From contig JACSYO010002169.1 of the NCBI GenBank assembly GCA_016806645.1, positions 304,501 through 368,500 of the forward strand: a stretch of DNA of 64,000 nucleotides. The letters run 5' to 3'. A model generated the notes under the pieces. That model searched no databases. It saw only the letters and a program-made list of their open reading frames with translations, and had not been told where the DNA came from. Source of the DNA: Ophiodon elongatus (lineage: Eukaryota > Chordata > Actinopteri > Perciformes > Hexagrammidae). The translations under genes and the position numbers were made by a program. Below are positions 1 through 13,200 of this stretch, piece by piece (positions within the stretch are counted from its first letter, which is position 1; each line of letters opens with the position of its first letter).

Positions 1-544
1 CAATTGCTTCATTAGAAGTTTTTGAGAGGTTTCCCTATAATGTGAGATAGGTTTTACTCAAGCACATTTGGTCGGTATAGCTTCTATGTGTTTAACTCAG
101 TGGCTGTGGTTACATAGGCCAAGTGTTTTCTCTTCCTGCAATCAGTCCACAAAAATATTAACATGAGAGTTAAATATAGTGAGTGGCTACAGCCCAGAGG
201 CCAGGAATTGTTTTTGGCATTATACGTTTCTGCAAACTATGGATATGTTGAATGTGCTTGTTTTTGCATCCGGTCAGAGCATTACATCAGAGCAAGTGAG
301 GTATTACAACGAGTGACGCATAGAGCAAGTGATATAACATATGGAGCAACCACTATGGAAAGTTCTGTGGTATCGAACGGTATTTGATTGGTCAAAGAAA
401 CATATGACCTTTACCCAGGAAATCGCTGTTCAAGTCCCATGTGAAACCACATTTGTTCCTTAACAATTCTATGCTTGCATCGTAACGTCCGCTAATGGTG
501 GTTGTTATTTACTAATGCTAGTTACGCTGTTATGTTTAGCTGTT

Positions 545-850
545 AAGTTCTGCTGTGACGTTACACTGTGACGTTACACTGTTACGTTGCGCTCTTATGT
601 TGTGCTGTTACGTTGCGCTGTTACGTTGCACTGTTATGATACACGGTTACGACACACCATTACGATACACAGTTACGATACACGGTTACAATACGCTGTT
701 AAAATATGCTGTTACGATGCGCTGTTATGATGCACTGTTGCATTGCGCTGTTAATTTGTGCTGTTAAGTTGCGCTTTTAAGTTGCACTGTTACGTTGTTG
801 TTGTTACATTGTTGTAGTCATGTTGTTGTTGTTACGTTGTTACGTTGTTA
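545..850. repeat. Degenerate ~11-bp tandem repeat (CTGTTACGTTG-like)
   Basis: Roughly 300 bases are built from diverged copies of an approximately 11-base unit resembling CTGTTACGTTG, with frequent substitutions (GTTATG, GTTACGATACA, GTTGTTGTTAC). The array causes spurious open frames on the + strand. It lies about 3.5 kb upstream of serpine1, with no sign of a coding role. Confidence 0.75.
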
Positions 851-3800
851 CATTATTAGCCAGATAAATTTTTCGCACCCTGGCAATCCAAATGTTCTCC
901 ACAGCAATGACTTCCACCTGATATTTAAGGCATTAATAAATTATATTTTAAGCAATAACAAAGTCATTAGGTAACGTAGCATACAAAAACATTGCATATG
1001 TGAAGGTAGTTCTTATTTATCATTGATTTTCCACATATATTTTACTAGTCAAGTAACAACTAGTAGTTTTACGGTTTGGGATTTAGTGACTACCAAGTGG
1101 GTGTGATGTTGTGTGTTGTCTTGGCAACAGTTCATTCCCATGTTCCTGAAGCCCCCACAGTGAACTGGGTGGGTGGGTGGTACACGCCAACTTTCCATTC
1201 AGAGCCGTATATGGAATGAACCACATCCTCAGGGGTTATGGGGGTTATGCCAAGTTAAAGTAAAGAGATGTGCTGATGCATTCTGTGTATTTTTGGCAAC
1301 ACTGTCTAAACAAACAGCGGGATGACATGTGCAGTAACAACAGAGGGGAAACAAAAGTCTCCTTGAATGACTCATGAGGCCGTATAGGCCCGTCGCTCAC
1401 AGCTATTATTCTCTCATTTGGGTTGTTGTGTTTGCTCACGCGCTCACATTTTTTCTAAATTATTTAATGGTAAATGCAGCTCTTTAGGTACGATAGTAAA
1501 TTAGCTGTAAACTGTGATTTAACAAGGCAATTAAAGTGCAACAACCCGAAGACACAAAACTAACAGAGAACTAAAACCGCCCGTCTTTCATACAAGACAG
1601 TGTAAATGGGCCCATAAATGTCCCTCACATACATAGCTGTCTTGGCATGAAGAAAGATAAAAGGCAGATGACAATGACATCAAGGCAGTCTAGTTCCTAA
1701 ACCTTGTCATCTAAGTTTATAGTCTGGGTTTGTCCTTTTCTTTGGTAACATTTGTAGACATTCGGGGCTCGGCCCAAACCTTGGGGGGGTCTAGGAGATT
1801 TTTGCCCCCATTTCAACAGTTATATGCACTATTTTTCAATCCTTTTGAGATATGTGAAACCTAAAAATCTGCAAAATAACATGATATTTGCATCTAATTG
1901 TTCCCCAATTGTCTGCATTATTCCAAAACCATCACACAGCAGTCTCCTGGGTGAGTACTTTAGTAAGTACTTTATTTGTTGGACCCATCCATCCACCACA
2001 ACCTCCTATACCACATCACCTGACTTCCTTAGCGGCAACCCTTCACGTGCTGGCTCACAATATCAAGGGTCATATGAATTACAGTGCATTACTTTTTGTA
2101 GGTATAAGTAAGAACAGTGAATGACAACAGCGTGATATCCTACAATGCGACCCAGAATCCTCAGAAATTCTGTCCATATCAGCCGATTCCGCACCTCCAG
2201 ATTTACGTTTATTGCCAACATTCAGTGTGAATGTAAGAAGTATTATATTAGAAGAGTGTGGAGGTTCCCTCTCAATCTAACAATGTTTGCTTTTCAAAAA
2301 AAACATAACCACCATATTTCCCTTGCTCTACATTGACCATAACTGATCAAGCACAGATGTTGCAGAAATAAATCCCTGAGACAGATAGCTCAAAATCTGG
2401 ACAAATAAAACCCCCAAACTGTTTGCGTCGTTAGATGCTGTACCACGAGAGAGAAGTGAGAAAACATGTCTGCTTGTAATGTGGTTGTCCCTGCCCCTTT
2501 TATTCCTCTGATGGTTTAGTATTTGCAATGCCTAAACACCTTCTGGATACATTAGTTTGCCCTTTTTTCACTGATGGTAAACCCCAAAAATTAGACATCA
2601 AGCACTCGGTAGCATCCAAGTTGTGTCAGACAAGTTCTTATTGGCTTTGCCTTTCAGCTTCTACGAGAAAAAGTGGCTTCAATTACGATTCTTTGTGGCT
2701 CTCATTCCAGATAAATTTGGAAACAGTGTGCTGATTCCCATTCTCTGTATGTCTACCAGATGCTTGATGAGTAGCGGGATGAGGAATGCTGAAAGCCACG
2801 ACCAAATTTGGTGTTTTGATGTGTCACCCCCTCCCCTAAAGTGAGAATCAAAAGAATGACTGTATGAAAAGATAAACTAATGTTAAAGTCCTGCTAAGTA
2901 CCCTTAACCGCTGTGCTTGGTGGTACAGATGGAAGCATCCGTGTTCGGTAAAAAATCTGTCAAAAACAAACAAAATCAGATCAGACTGTGCGGAGTATCC
3001 TGATACCTTTAAAGCACTTTTAGATGATTTGTCTTAATACCAATCAATGATGATGAATTCCATCCGTGATTGACGCCTAAGTTGTAACCCCCGACCAGTA
3101 CTACTGGATACCGGTACATAGTACCCACTGAGGACTTGCACAAGTTAGCTGAGCACAGCTGGTCTGAATCTGCAAAACCGAATCTGCTGAAAACAAACAA
3201 CTGAAGTTGTTTTAGTCCAGATGTCAACCTTTTAATACCAATAGCAAACTAATTCTTTGTTTGCTGGCTTACTTCTTTCTTCAAACACCGTTTTTTTTAT
3301 TCCACAGAAAAAGTTAACATTGTCAAATGTTAATGTCTAAAAACACACAGCCATGCAACAACTTCAACAATTAACATTTTCTAAAATTGGCATAATTCTG
3401 ATCTAAATCAGGAACAATCTGGACAAGTTTTGCATCCTATGTACACTAATAATGCAGCATAATGTGAAGGTAGGAGCAACTTACTCGTAAAAAAGATTTT
3501 TCTTGTAATTTTCCAACGAAAATGTTAATTACTTAAACATAAAGAACATATCTTTATTGTTGTTTTGCATTTTTTCTAAACAAAACAGCATACATTTAAA
3601 TGAGCATCAAATGTGTAAAACCTGTGTATCTAAAAACATGAAATGATGGTTTTGATTTACTTGTACTTTTGATTGTTGTCCTCTGCACAATAATGTGGCA
3701 AACTGCAAGGTATATTTTCACTATCACAATTAGATTAATTTGTTTCACTGGCGTGTTGTATCTGGCCAGTCGTTTTTGGAACAAAGTGTTCAAAGGAACT

Positions 3801-3930
3801 TTAGGCAAACATCCCAACTAATGATCAAGATCGCAAAAATACTTCTATTCACGACAAAATCAAACATAACTAAACATGTCATCCATTGCCTCTACCGGCT
3901 GATTTTCTGCAGGGGAAACATGCTAGAGTG

Positions 3931-3932
<2 letters not shown>

Positions 3933-3967
<35 letters not shown>
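3933..3967. repeat. (TG)n microsatellite
   Basis: An uninterrupted TG dinucleotide run of about 35 bases, located about 300 bases before the serpine1 transcription start region. Confidence 0.9.
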
Positions 3968-3969
<2 letters not shown>

Positions 3970-4029
3970 AGACAGTGAAAACAGCTAAGTGACTTACCAT
4001 ATGCTGTGTCATGCTTAGGGGCAACAGAG

Positions 4030-4235
4030 ACAGGCAGACAGAGAGGAGAGAGAGACGGGGGGAGAAGGGATGTGTGTGTTCATGAAAAGGAAGCCTGTCC
4101 AGACGGCGTCAGATGACATCATCCTCTCTAATGACTTCTGTGTGTGTGCGCGGAGGCGGGGAGGGGGGAAGGGGGGGGGGGCTTCACACCATGCAGCTCT
4201 ACTATATAAAGAGAGAGAAAGTCATTCAGTCATTC
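4030..4235 (+). promoter_or_regulatory. serpine1: serpine1 core promoter with TATA box
   Basis: A clear TATA box (TATATAAA, 4203-4210) predicts transcription start near 4235. Upstream are a CRE/AP-1-like TGACATCA (4114-4121), CAGAC motifs at about 4034-4039 and 4100-4104 that resemble half-sites for SMAD proteins, and a G-rich, GC-box-like tract (about 4150-4182). Mammalian SERPINE1 is a TATA gene induced by TGF-beta through SMAD-binding CAGA boxes and AP-1. The motifs here are compatible with that, but their function is inferred from short matches only. Confidence 0.6.
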
Positions 4236-4308
4236 AGACTCGAGCAGCAGACAGAAGCTGAAACAACACAGACTTGCTGAACTACATTTGACACATTTCA
4301 ACCAAAAG
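4235..4308 (+). other. serpine1: serpine1 non-coding exon 1 (5' UTR)
   Basis: Sequence from the predicted start about 30 bases after the TATA box to a strong donor, AAAAG|GTAAGG, at 4308/4309. It contains no ATG, so it is pure leader. It joins the coding exon that begins at 6069, one base before the initiator ATG. A non-coding first exon is also the arrangement in mammalian SERPINE1. The exact start is not determined. Confidence 0.65.
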
Positions 4309-6068
<1,760 letters not shown>

Positions 6069-6069
6069 G

Positions 6070-7731
6070 ATGCTTTGCGTGTACGTCTTCCTGCTGACTC
6101 TGAGCGGAGCGGCAATGGGCTTTCTGCAGGACAAACAGACCGACTTTGGCCTGAAGGTCTTCTCGCAGCTGGCCCGGGACTCTGTGGACCAGAACGTGGT
6201 GTTGTCCCCATACGGCGTGTCCTCTGTCCTGGCCATGGCTCAGCTCGGCGCTTCTGGAAACACCCGCAAAGCCTTGACTGCTGCCATGGGCTTTTCTCTG
6301 CAAGGTGGGTGGTGCATCCATTCAAATAGTCAGGGTTCTGTCAGGAAAAAAGGATTAATGCAACACCAAACAACAGAAGAAAGAAATTTGATTATATATT
6401 TATGTATCGTTGGCGTAACCATCAACCCTCTCCTGCAGAGCGAGGGATGTCTCGGCAGCAGCGCCTCTTGCAGCGGGACCTGTCCAGTGAGGACGGGGTG
6501 GAGACAGCCAGCGGGGTCATGGTGGAGAGGAAGATGAGCCTGGAGAAGGGGTACCGCCGGGCCCTGGCCAAGGCCTTCCAGTCCCACCCCAACCAGGTGG
6601 ACTTCACCAAGCCAGACCACGCAGTCAGCATCATCAACTCATGGGTCTCAGAGCACACTGCAGGTACCAGCTGCTTAACATCTGCAGCATCCCTCTGCAA
6701 TTTTTTTTCCAAGTGGCCTACTTTCTTTGCTTGATACACGTTTGAATCCGCCATGACCTCTTTGGTGTCTTTTCGTCTGCAGGTGCCATCCCTGAGTTCC
6801 TTGCATCCGGATCTCTGACTGAAGAGACCCGCCTGGTCATCCTCAATGCCCTCCACTTCCAGGGCCTCTGGAAGGTCCCCTTTGACCCCAAAATGACACA
6901 GGAGAGGATGTTCCACTGCGCCAATGGCAGCAACGTGCCCGTGCACATGATGAGACTCACCAACCGCTTCAACTATGGTAGGTCAAGCACACTGACCCAG
7001 GATCTGAACTTGGATGGTGACGAATTGTGTGCTGCTTAAAAACTCACATCGATCTCCCTCTCCTCAATCAACAGGCGAGTTCGTGACTGCTGACGGGGTG
7101 GACTACGATGTCATTGAGGTACCGTACGAGGGCGACTCACTGAGCATGCTCCTGGTGTCGCCCTTTGAGCCCGAGGTTGCACTGAGCACGCTCAGTTCCG
7201 ATTTGAACAGCCAGAGGATTAAGCAGTGGAGAACGGAGCTGAGGAATGTCAAGCGGCAGCTGGCCATGCCCAGGTGAGAAAGAGTCAGACAGTCTGTGGG
7301 TTGTCACATAAACTGATTTTAAAATGACTTTTCTAGTGGACTAAGCAACCAGGCAACCAGGATGAAAACTGAGGGTTTGTGTGTGTTTTTCAGGTTTAGT
7401 CTGAACTCTGAGGTGAATTTGAAGACTGCTCTGCTTAACATGGGTCTGGGAGACATGTTCAACCTGGCTACTGCTGACTTCACACGCATCACCAGTAAGT
7501 TAACCTCCTATTCCAGTAGGAAGACCATGTTAGGTCGTTAGTTCGTCAGGGACTTCACCACAACAACGGGTATAGTGACTTCAGATGAATGTGTGTCCAA
7601 CCTGTGTGTGTTTCTGCCCTCCAGCTGACGAGAGGCTGTGCGTGTCGAAGGTTCTGCAGAGAGTGAAGATCGAGGTGAATGAGCAGGGAACCAAGGGAGC
7701 AGCAGCAACAGGTAGGCCCAGTACTGAATCA

Positions 7732-7804
<73 letters not shown>

Positions 7805-8737
7805 AGGAGTTTTAGAGTTCCATGAGTAGTGCAGAGAGATTGGATATTTTCTCTGTCATGCATTAGGGCTCCTATTAAAGGATAAAAAAGAAAATATATT
7901 ATTTATTTTTGAGTCAAAAGCAGGTGGTAACCTCCGGGTCTGGAAAGTGAAACCATTTCAGGAGTTCATTAAATTTGCATTCTCTCTACTGGCCATCATG
8001 GGACGACTCCTCTGGTTGTATAAAAGTCTATAGAAAATGACTCTACTTCTCTCTTGATTTATTCCCTCAGTAAACATTGTAAACATGAGTTTATGGTCTC
8101 AATCTCTAGTTTCAAGTCTTCTTCAATACAGCATGATGTTCATTTAGTAAATTATGGTCCATTTAGAGTCAAACAGACCATAAAGAAGAGTATGCTTTTC
8201 TACCTTGTGATTGACAGGTTGCTACCACGGCCTTGTCTGATCTGTTCTCTAGTAATGCTTGGTGCAAAATGGTCTGAGAACATACACAATAACATGAAAT
8301 GATAAGACTCTTAAGGTGGTGATAACTACCTTATTGGTGGCCCTGTCTTGTAAAGGGCACTGCATCAAAATATAGTCTTATGACTTTTATTATTTCAGAT
8401 AATATTATGCACATATGGCACATATTACGAAACATATTTTGTGTTTAATGTGTTATAACAAAACTGACCTGTTTTTCATTCCTCCCCTCCGTTAGCCGCT
8501 GTGATGTTTTCTCGCATGGCAGTGGAGGAGATTACTCTGGACCGGCCCTTCCTCTTCCTCATCCAGCACAAACAAACAGGTAACACTCCTGTTCCGTTTC
8601 ATTTTGAAATCCCATTTTAGAACGCCAACTCAACTGGGCAGTGCGGGGCAGAGTGTGTGGTGTGTCTAATGTTCTACTTCCTGTGTTCAGGTGCTGTTCT
8701 GTTCATGGGTCAGTTCAACCAGCCTCAACAACAGTAA
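6070..8737 (+). CDS. serpine1: Plasminogen activator inhibitor 1 (serpin E1)
   Basis: Secreted serine-protease inhibitor that traps tPA and uPA and so restrains fibrinolysis. Eight coding exons splice cleanly: 6069-6304, 6439-6663, 6783-6977, 7075-7273, 7394-7494, 7625-7711, 8496-8579 and 8691-8737, giving 390 residues (human precursor 402). The protein starts with a hydrophobic signal peptide (MLCVYVFLLTLSGAAMG). The serpin signature near the C terminus (DRPFLFLIQHKQTGAVLFMG) and the hinge EVNEQGT are present. The reactive-centre loop carries Arg354-Met355 in the context MFSRMAVEE, matching the Arg-Met bait bond of mammalian PAI-1 and hence inhibitory specificity for plasminogen activators. 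The start is the first ATG after the leader exon (A at -3). One NGS sequon is seen (CANGSN). Intron 7 contains a CA microsatellite and an interspersed repeat. The downstream neighbour is ap1s1, as in mammals. Exon borders were set by hand. Confidence 0.95.
7733..7801. repeat. (CA)n microsatellite in serpine1 intron 7
   Basis: A pure AC run of about 70 bases just after the donor at 7711/7712. It generates Cys-Val and Thr-His false ORFs. Confidence 0.95.
7920..8260 (+). mobile_element. Interspersed repeat copy 1 (serpine1 intron 7)
   Basis: From about 7979 to 8195 this sequence is nearly identical to 15112-15312 in an ap1s1 intron. The shared stretch begins CGACTCCTCTGGTTGTATA versus TGACTCCTCTGATTGTATA and runs through a block ending in ACAGACCATA. 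The shared part includes an upstream 'ctggccatcatggg / ctgaccaccaggggg' edge. Two near-identical copies in unrelated introns indicate a dispersed element. It has no coding capacity, and I cannot assign the superfamily. Confidence 0.8.
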
Positions 8738-9260
8738 CCCACTGTGAGGACTCCGTTCCACTGTGTCTGACTACTGCTGCTCATGCTCCACATGATGACC
8801 ACACACACGATGACCACACACACGATGACCACACACACGATGACCACACACACGATGACCACAACAGACCCGTTGTACAGGGTTACGACTTCTTTAGACT
8901 CGACAGCTTTATTTAAAACGTGCTTAACAGAAGAAGACAATTAGACACACAGATTTAACACGACCGACAATAGAAACATGGTTTGACTGAGAGTTTATGT
9001 TTGCCAATGATTTATGTCTCTAACTGTTTGTGGTTGACAAGACAGAAAGACATATGAAGGAAAGTTAAATAATTAAGTATTTTACTGTCGTCTGATACAA
9101 CAGACACCAATGCACTGCATAAGTATCCCCCCGAAAAAGATGTATTTTTATCTACTTTTTTCTATGTTATTTCTAATATCTATTTTTGTTATTGCCTATT
9201 TGTTGCTGGGTTACATTTGTATTTTGCTGTATTTATATTTATTAAAATACTAAGTTTTTA
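8738..9260 (+). other. serpine1: serpine1 3' UTR
   Basis: Runs from the TAA at 8735-8737 to a poly(A) signal ATTAAA at 9241-9246. It begins with a 15-bp tandem repeat (8794-8863). The last 130 bases are very AU-rich, with several UAUUU/AUUUAU stretches, compatible with an unstable, regulated mRNA. AU-rich instability elements are known in mammalian PAI-1 mRNA; the equivalence here is inferred. Confidence 0.7.
8794..8863 (+). repeat. 15-bp tandem repeat in serpine1 3' UTR
   Basis: Four full copies and a partial fifth copy of GATGACCACACACAC lie 57 bases after the stop codon. The repeat keeps a frame open (His-Asp-Asp-His-Thr), but the stop at 8735 precedes it, so it is untranslated. Confidence 0.95.
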
Positions 9261-9990
9261 CAAAGCTGTCTGTTATTACTGTGGCGTTGAGATGTGTGGG
9301 AGGTCCACGCTGACCTCTTGTGTTCAAACAGCCGAAAGGCAGGACCCAACCAGGCCTTCATTAGTATGATGTAAGCTTTCAGTACACTCTATATTCTTAT
9401 AAGGTAAATGAAGCTCATTATTTCTTAAAAAAGGCAAACATCTGTCAGAGTCAGAGTATTCATTTTAAACATGAATTATTTATATTTATTTTACAATTTT
9501 AAAGAGAGTATGGGTCCACACCAGTAACTCTTTTTGAAGTGTTATTCAGACACTATACAGTAATAAACCTAATATACTGACTCTGAACTAACCAGTGTTC
9601 GCTTTTTTCAACATGAGTGTCAATCACAATTAAAATTCAATCCAAACATTCAAATGATATTGTTGTATTAAGTTTAGTAGGCCTACATGTTCACCAGTTT
9701 AGTGTATTGACTGTTTCACAATTATATTAAGATAAAGCATTCAGTAACTGATATGTAATAATCACTTTGTTGAACATCTTGCTACATGTTCTTCTGCACA
9801 ATTTTGAAGAACGGTCGAACAATAAAAATGAATATATTTTATATATATATTTCAAATTGTATTGGTATATATCAGGTTAAGCTACTAAATCTGGAGTAAC
9901 AAATGTCGGAAAATATGAAAATTATACCGAATTCTCAAAAAAAAGAAGCCCTCTTGGCCGAGTTGTTACCTGAGAAGCGATACTCAGGGC
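9261..9990. other. serpine1-ap1s1 intergenic spacer
   Basis: A short AT-rich spacer with no supported gene. It separates the serpine1 poly(A) signal from the ap1s1 promoter by under 1 kb, so the two genes are closely packed head to tail. Confidence 0.6.
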
Positions 9991-10207
9991 ATAGAAACAT
10001 AGCGGCCGACTGCGCATGCTCACCAGAGGCGGAACTGCTCGGTGAAGCAGGGAATGGGTCCAGCTCAGCCCCACTTACCTATAGTACGGTATCCGGCACA
10101 GACATGCACTGTCAACGTTAGCCGCGGTGTACTCGCTGACGTGGACCAGGCAGCGTAGACGTAGTATAGTCTGTTCCGTCCCGGTAGTTTGATAAACTCA
10201 CAAATAA
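9990..10207 (+). promoter_or_regulatory. ap1s1: ap1s1 promoter / 5' UTR region
   Basis: A locally GC-richer, CpG-containing stretch directly before the ap1s1 start codon, with no TATA box. It contains TGCGCATGC (10011-10019), which fits the NRF-1 consensus and is typical of housekeeping promoters. The transcription start cannot be fixed from sequence alone. Confidence 0.5.
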
Positions 10208-13200
10208 ATGGTAAGTCGCTGCTTCTCCTTCGCCTAAAAGAGAGGGCAAGCGCTTCGGGTGCTAAGCTAATGCTAGCAAGGTGTACGGTTTCAGGAAGTG
10301 TCCACCTGCGTTACCTTCACCTGGCTCCCGTCAGCGTAGCCTGCGAGCTAACAGGCCCTAGCACAGCATAAGGTGGGAAATGGTCTTTACTTTCTAACAC
10401 ATTTAAGGTGTTTAACTGGCGCATGGCCCGTGTAATGTCAGCTGCGTCTTAATGACATTCAGCAATGTTAAAGTTGAGCATGATTGCCTGTGATAATTTA
10501 ACGATTTGAGTCATTTCCGTTGCTTCCTCGTCGCAGGTAATGAGTTTAGGCCCTGGTTTGAGCTGCTGTCATCTATGGAGGTGACAGCTATGTGACTGTC
10601 ACTGCCTGTCTGCTCGGATATACAGCAATGGCTTGATTATTGGGTTACAATGTACAGTAGTTGTTTTTTTAATTTGTTGAGTATTTTGTCCTACTTTCCG
10701 TTTGAACCATTGTTCTTGTGGTTGCCACAACTGAAAATGAGGTTGCCATTTTGTACCACCTTTTTATATTTTGTGTAATTACTGTTCCATGTATACATGT
10801 CATGTGTATGTTGTAAGCGCTTTGCAGCATCATATTCCGTCCAGGTCAAAGATGCCGGGATACTTCGCCTCCCAAGACTTAAAGAATTGCCTTTTTCTTC
10901 TTTTTTTTTTAAATTCAGGTTCATCTGGTTCTTTTTCATTTGTCTGTGATGTTGACTGGTTAGTCAAACTTATCACCCCACGGTCAAACAACTTTATTTG
11001 CTTTTGCCATTACCTCTAAAACGCACCCAAGTCAACGCACAAGCAGCGTTGTCACATGCAGAGTGTTCTGACTATAACAGCAGTATATAAAGATCACTAA
11101 CGCAACAAATATTAAAAAAAATGATTTACAGCAGGGAGCACTTTTTTGCTTCGGGATGCACCGATACAAGTATCGGGCCGATACCTAAGTAGCTGGATCG
11201 GGTATCGGAGACAATGGGGCCAATTGATTCAGTTAAATTCTACATATGTTGTACTACATACATTATACGCTGGAATTGTAACTCCTGTTCATTGTAACTC
11301 CTGTTCATTGTTAGACATTTTTTACAACGTTGCAGGTGTACGATTCATTATTTTTATAATAAATAACAGTATTTATAAACTGTATGTATTTATTTTGGCC
11401 ATTTTGCCTTACACATGAAATAATAATCCCAGTCTCTTCCACACAGTGAGGCATGCATCTTATTAGTTAAACACTGTTATCGTCCGATACCCAAAACGTG
11501 GGTATAGCTATCGTTATCAGGACTGAAAAGTCGGATCGTTTTACTGTTTTCGGTGACAATATTTTGTACATTTAAAAAGCAGTTGCCGCTGAAAGCAATC
11601 GAAGGGCAGGTATTGGTTGTCAATTACTAAAAATGGCAACCATTTCTGTCGGGCACTCCTTTTTAAATGCACTGGTGCACCACATGGCCAAATGACGTGC
11701 ATGTAAACGGCCACTAATGCACTTTAATTTCAGTGGCTGTCATGAAAACGGTGGCTGGCAAATGTACTCGGATGTAGGTAACTTAATTTGGTGAAACAAG
11801 ATCTCTCGTTTTTGGATTCAGTTAAACTGTATGCCATTTACACTGGGCTATAAATGTTTTTAAGAGAAGATATAGCACTTTGTGTACTTTTCGATGGATT
11901 CTATCTGCTTTCCGTTCAAAAAGACCAAGTTTCAGACCGGCAGCAGGCGGTTTATTGTTCTATCTTTGTTAAAAACAGATCATTTTTTAAATGTCTGAAT
12001 CTGGACCTCCAGGATTCAGCTACGGGGCCGAGCCGTCAGCTTTTTGAGTCGTCGGTCGGATATACAAACGTTGCCATAGTTTGTCGTTATGGCCACAAGG
12101 GGTCAACTGTGGTGCTGTGAATATAGGATACACACTCTTTGTGTTTTCTTTGCACTGAACAAACGGACACTTCAGGCTCATCGGACACTATTTACTGTAA
12201 CTATGCTCCATTCAAACTGCTGCCGTAAAGCAAACAGGAACAACAGCTCCCACACCGTCTCTTTGTCACATAGACCGTACAGAGGTAAAGACTGGTGGCA
12301 GGCGGATGTAAGTACAGATGACTCGTATGTGCCCCAGTAGATTTGTGTTAGGACTGTGTGAGCTGTAGAGTTTCACTGTAGTGCGTGTCGATATTCATGG
12401 TATTTGCCTGTGAATAAAAATGTCACCTGTTCAGTAAGCTATCATCAGTGTATGTGAGTTTACCGTACGCTCCCTGTAGCTGCTGTTTGTGAGTGTGTGT
12501 GTGTGGAGTATATCGCACCAAACTGTAGAACTCTGATCATTTAAGAGGGATTCATCAATTATTGGCCACACGGCATCTAAAATTCCTTAGTTTATAAACG
12601 GCTAATGTGTTAGCATGTCGGGGTTGATGCAATCGTCCCAATCTCAATCTCTGTAAATGTAAACCATGAGCTCGTGTTATGTATTTGATTACTTCATTTT
12701 AATGCTGGCCCCCTGCCGTGCAGGTCGTCGTGGTCCGTTCAGAGTCTTCAATGACGACATAGGATCAGGAACACGTATTGACTCGTACTCCAAATCCTAA
12801 TTGACACCGATGGGAGATGAAAAAACAGGCCGCATCTAATAGTTGTGAAAGGAGTTTGGTGTGATATTTTCTGTTGTGCATTATGTCTCCATTGAGATGT
12901 TTTAAATTGTGGGGGAACTCAGGAAAACAAACTTGATGAAGCTATTTAGACTGAAGAATTTGCCTTCAGCTGTCACTATTGATATACTTAATGGTACTTT
13001 AATTTTACTCATTCTTTCCAATTATTTTTTCTTTGCTGCTTTCGGGATATTCCACTTTAAGCTACTGTTAATGGAACACCTCACTTTCTGCAGATGTTTA
13101 GTTTCACATTAAAAGTTTGCTAGAAAATGGAGGGATTATTCCCTTTGAGCTGCTGGAAGGCTTTTAATGTGAAACTGTTTTTTCTTCTGTGGATTCACAG

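Larger units (their letters stand above)
1..4100. other. Upstream intergenic DNA, no gene recognised
   Basis: No exon-like segment with convincing splice sites or a familiar protein could be found here on either strand. The open frames are short and lack codon-like character. The stretch holds a degenerate tandem array (545-850) and a TG microsatellite (about 3933-3967). The segment around 2890-3240 looks like diverged interspersed repeat, but I cannot assign it. The right end grades into the serpine1 promoter. Confidence 0.6.
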
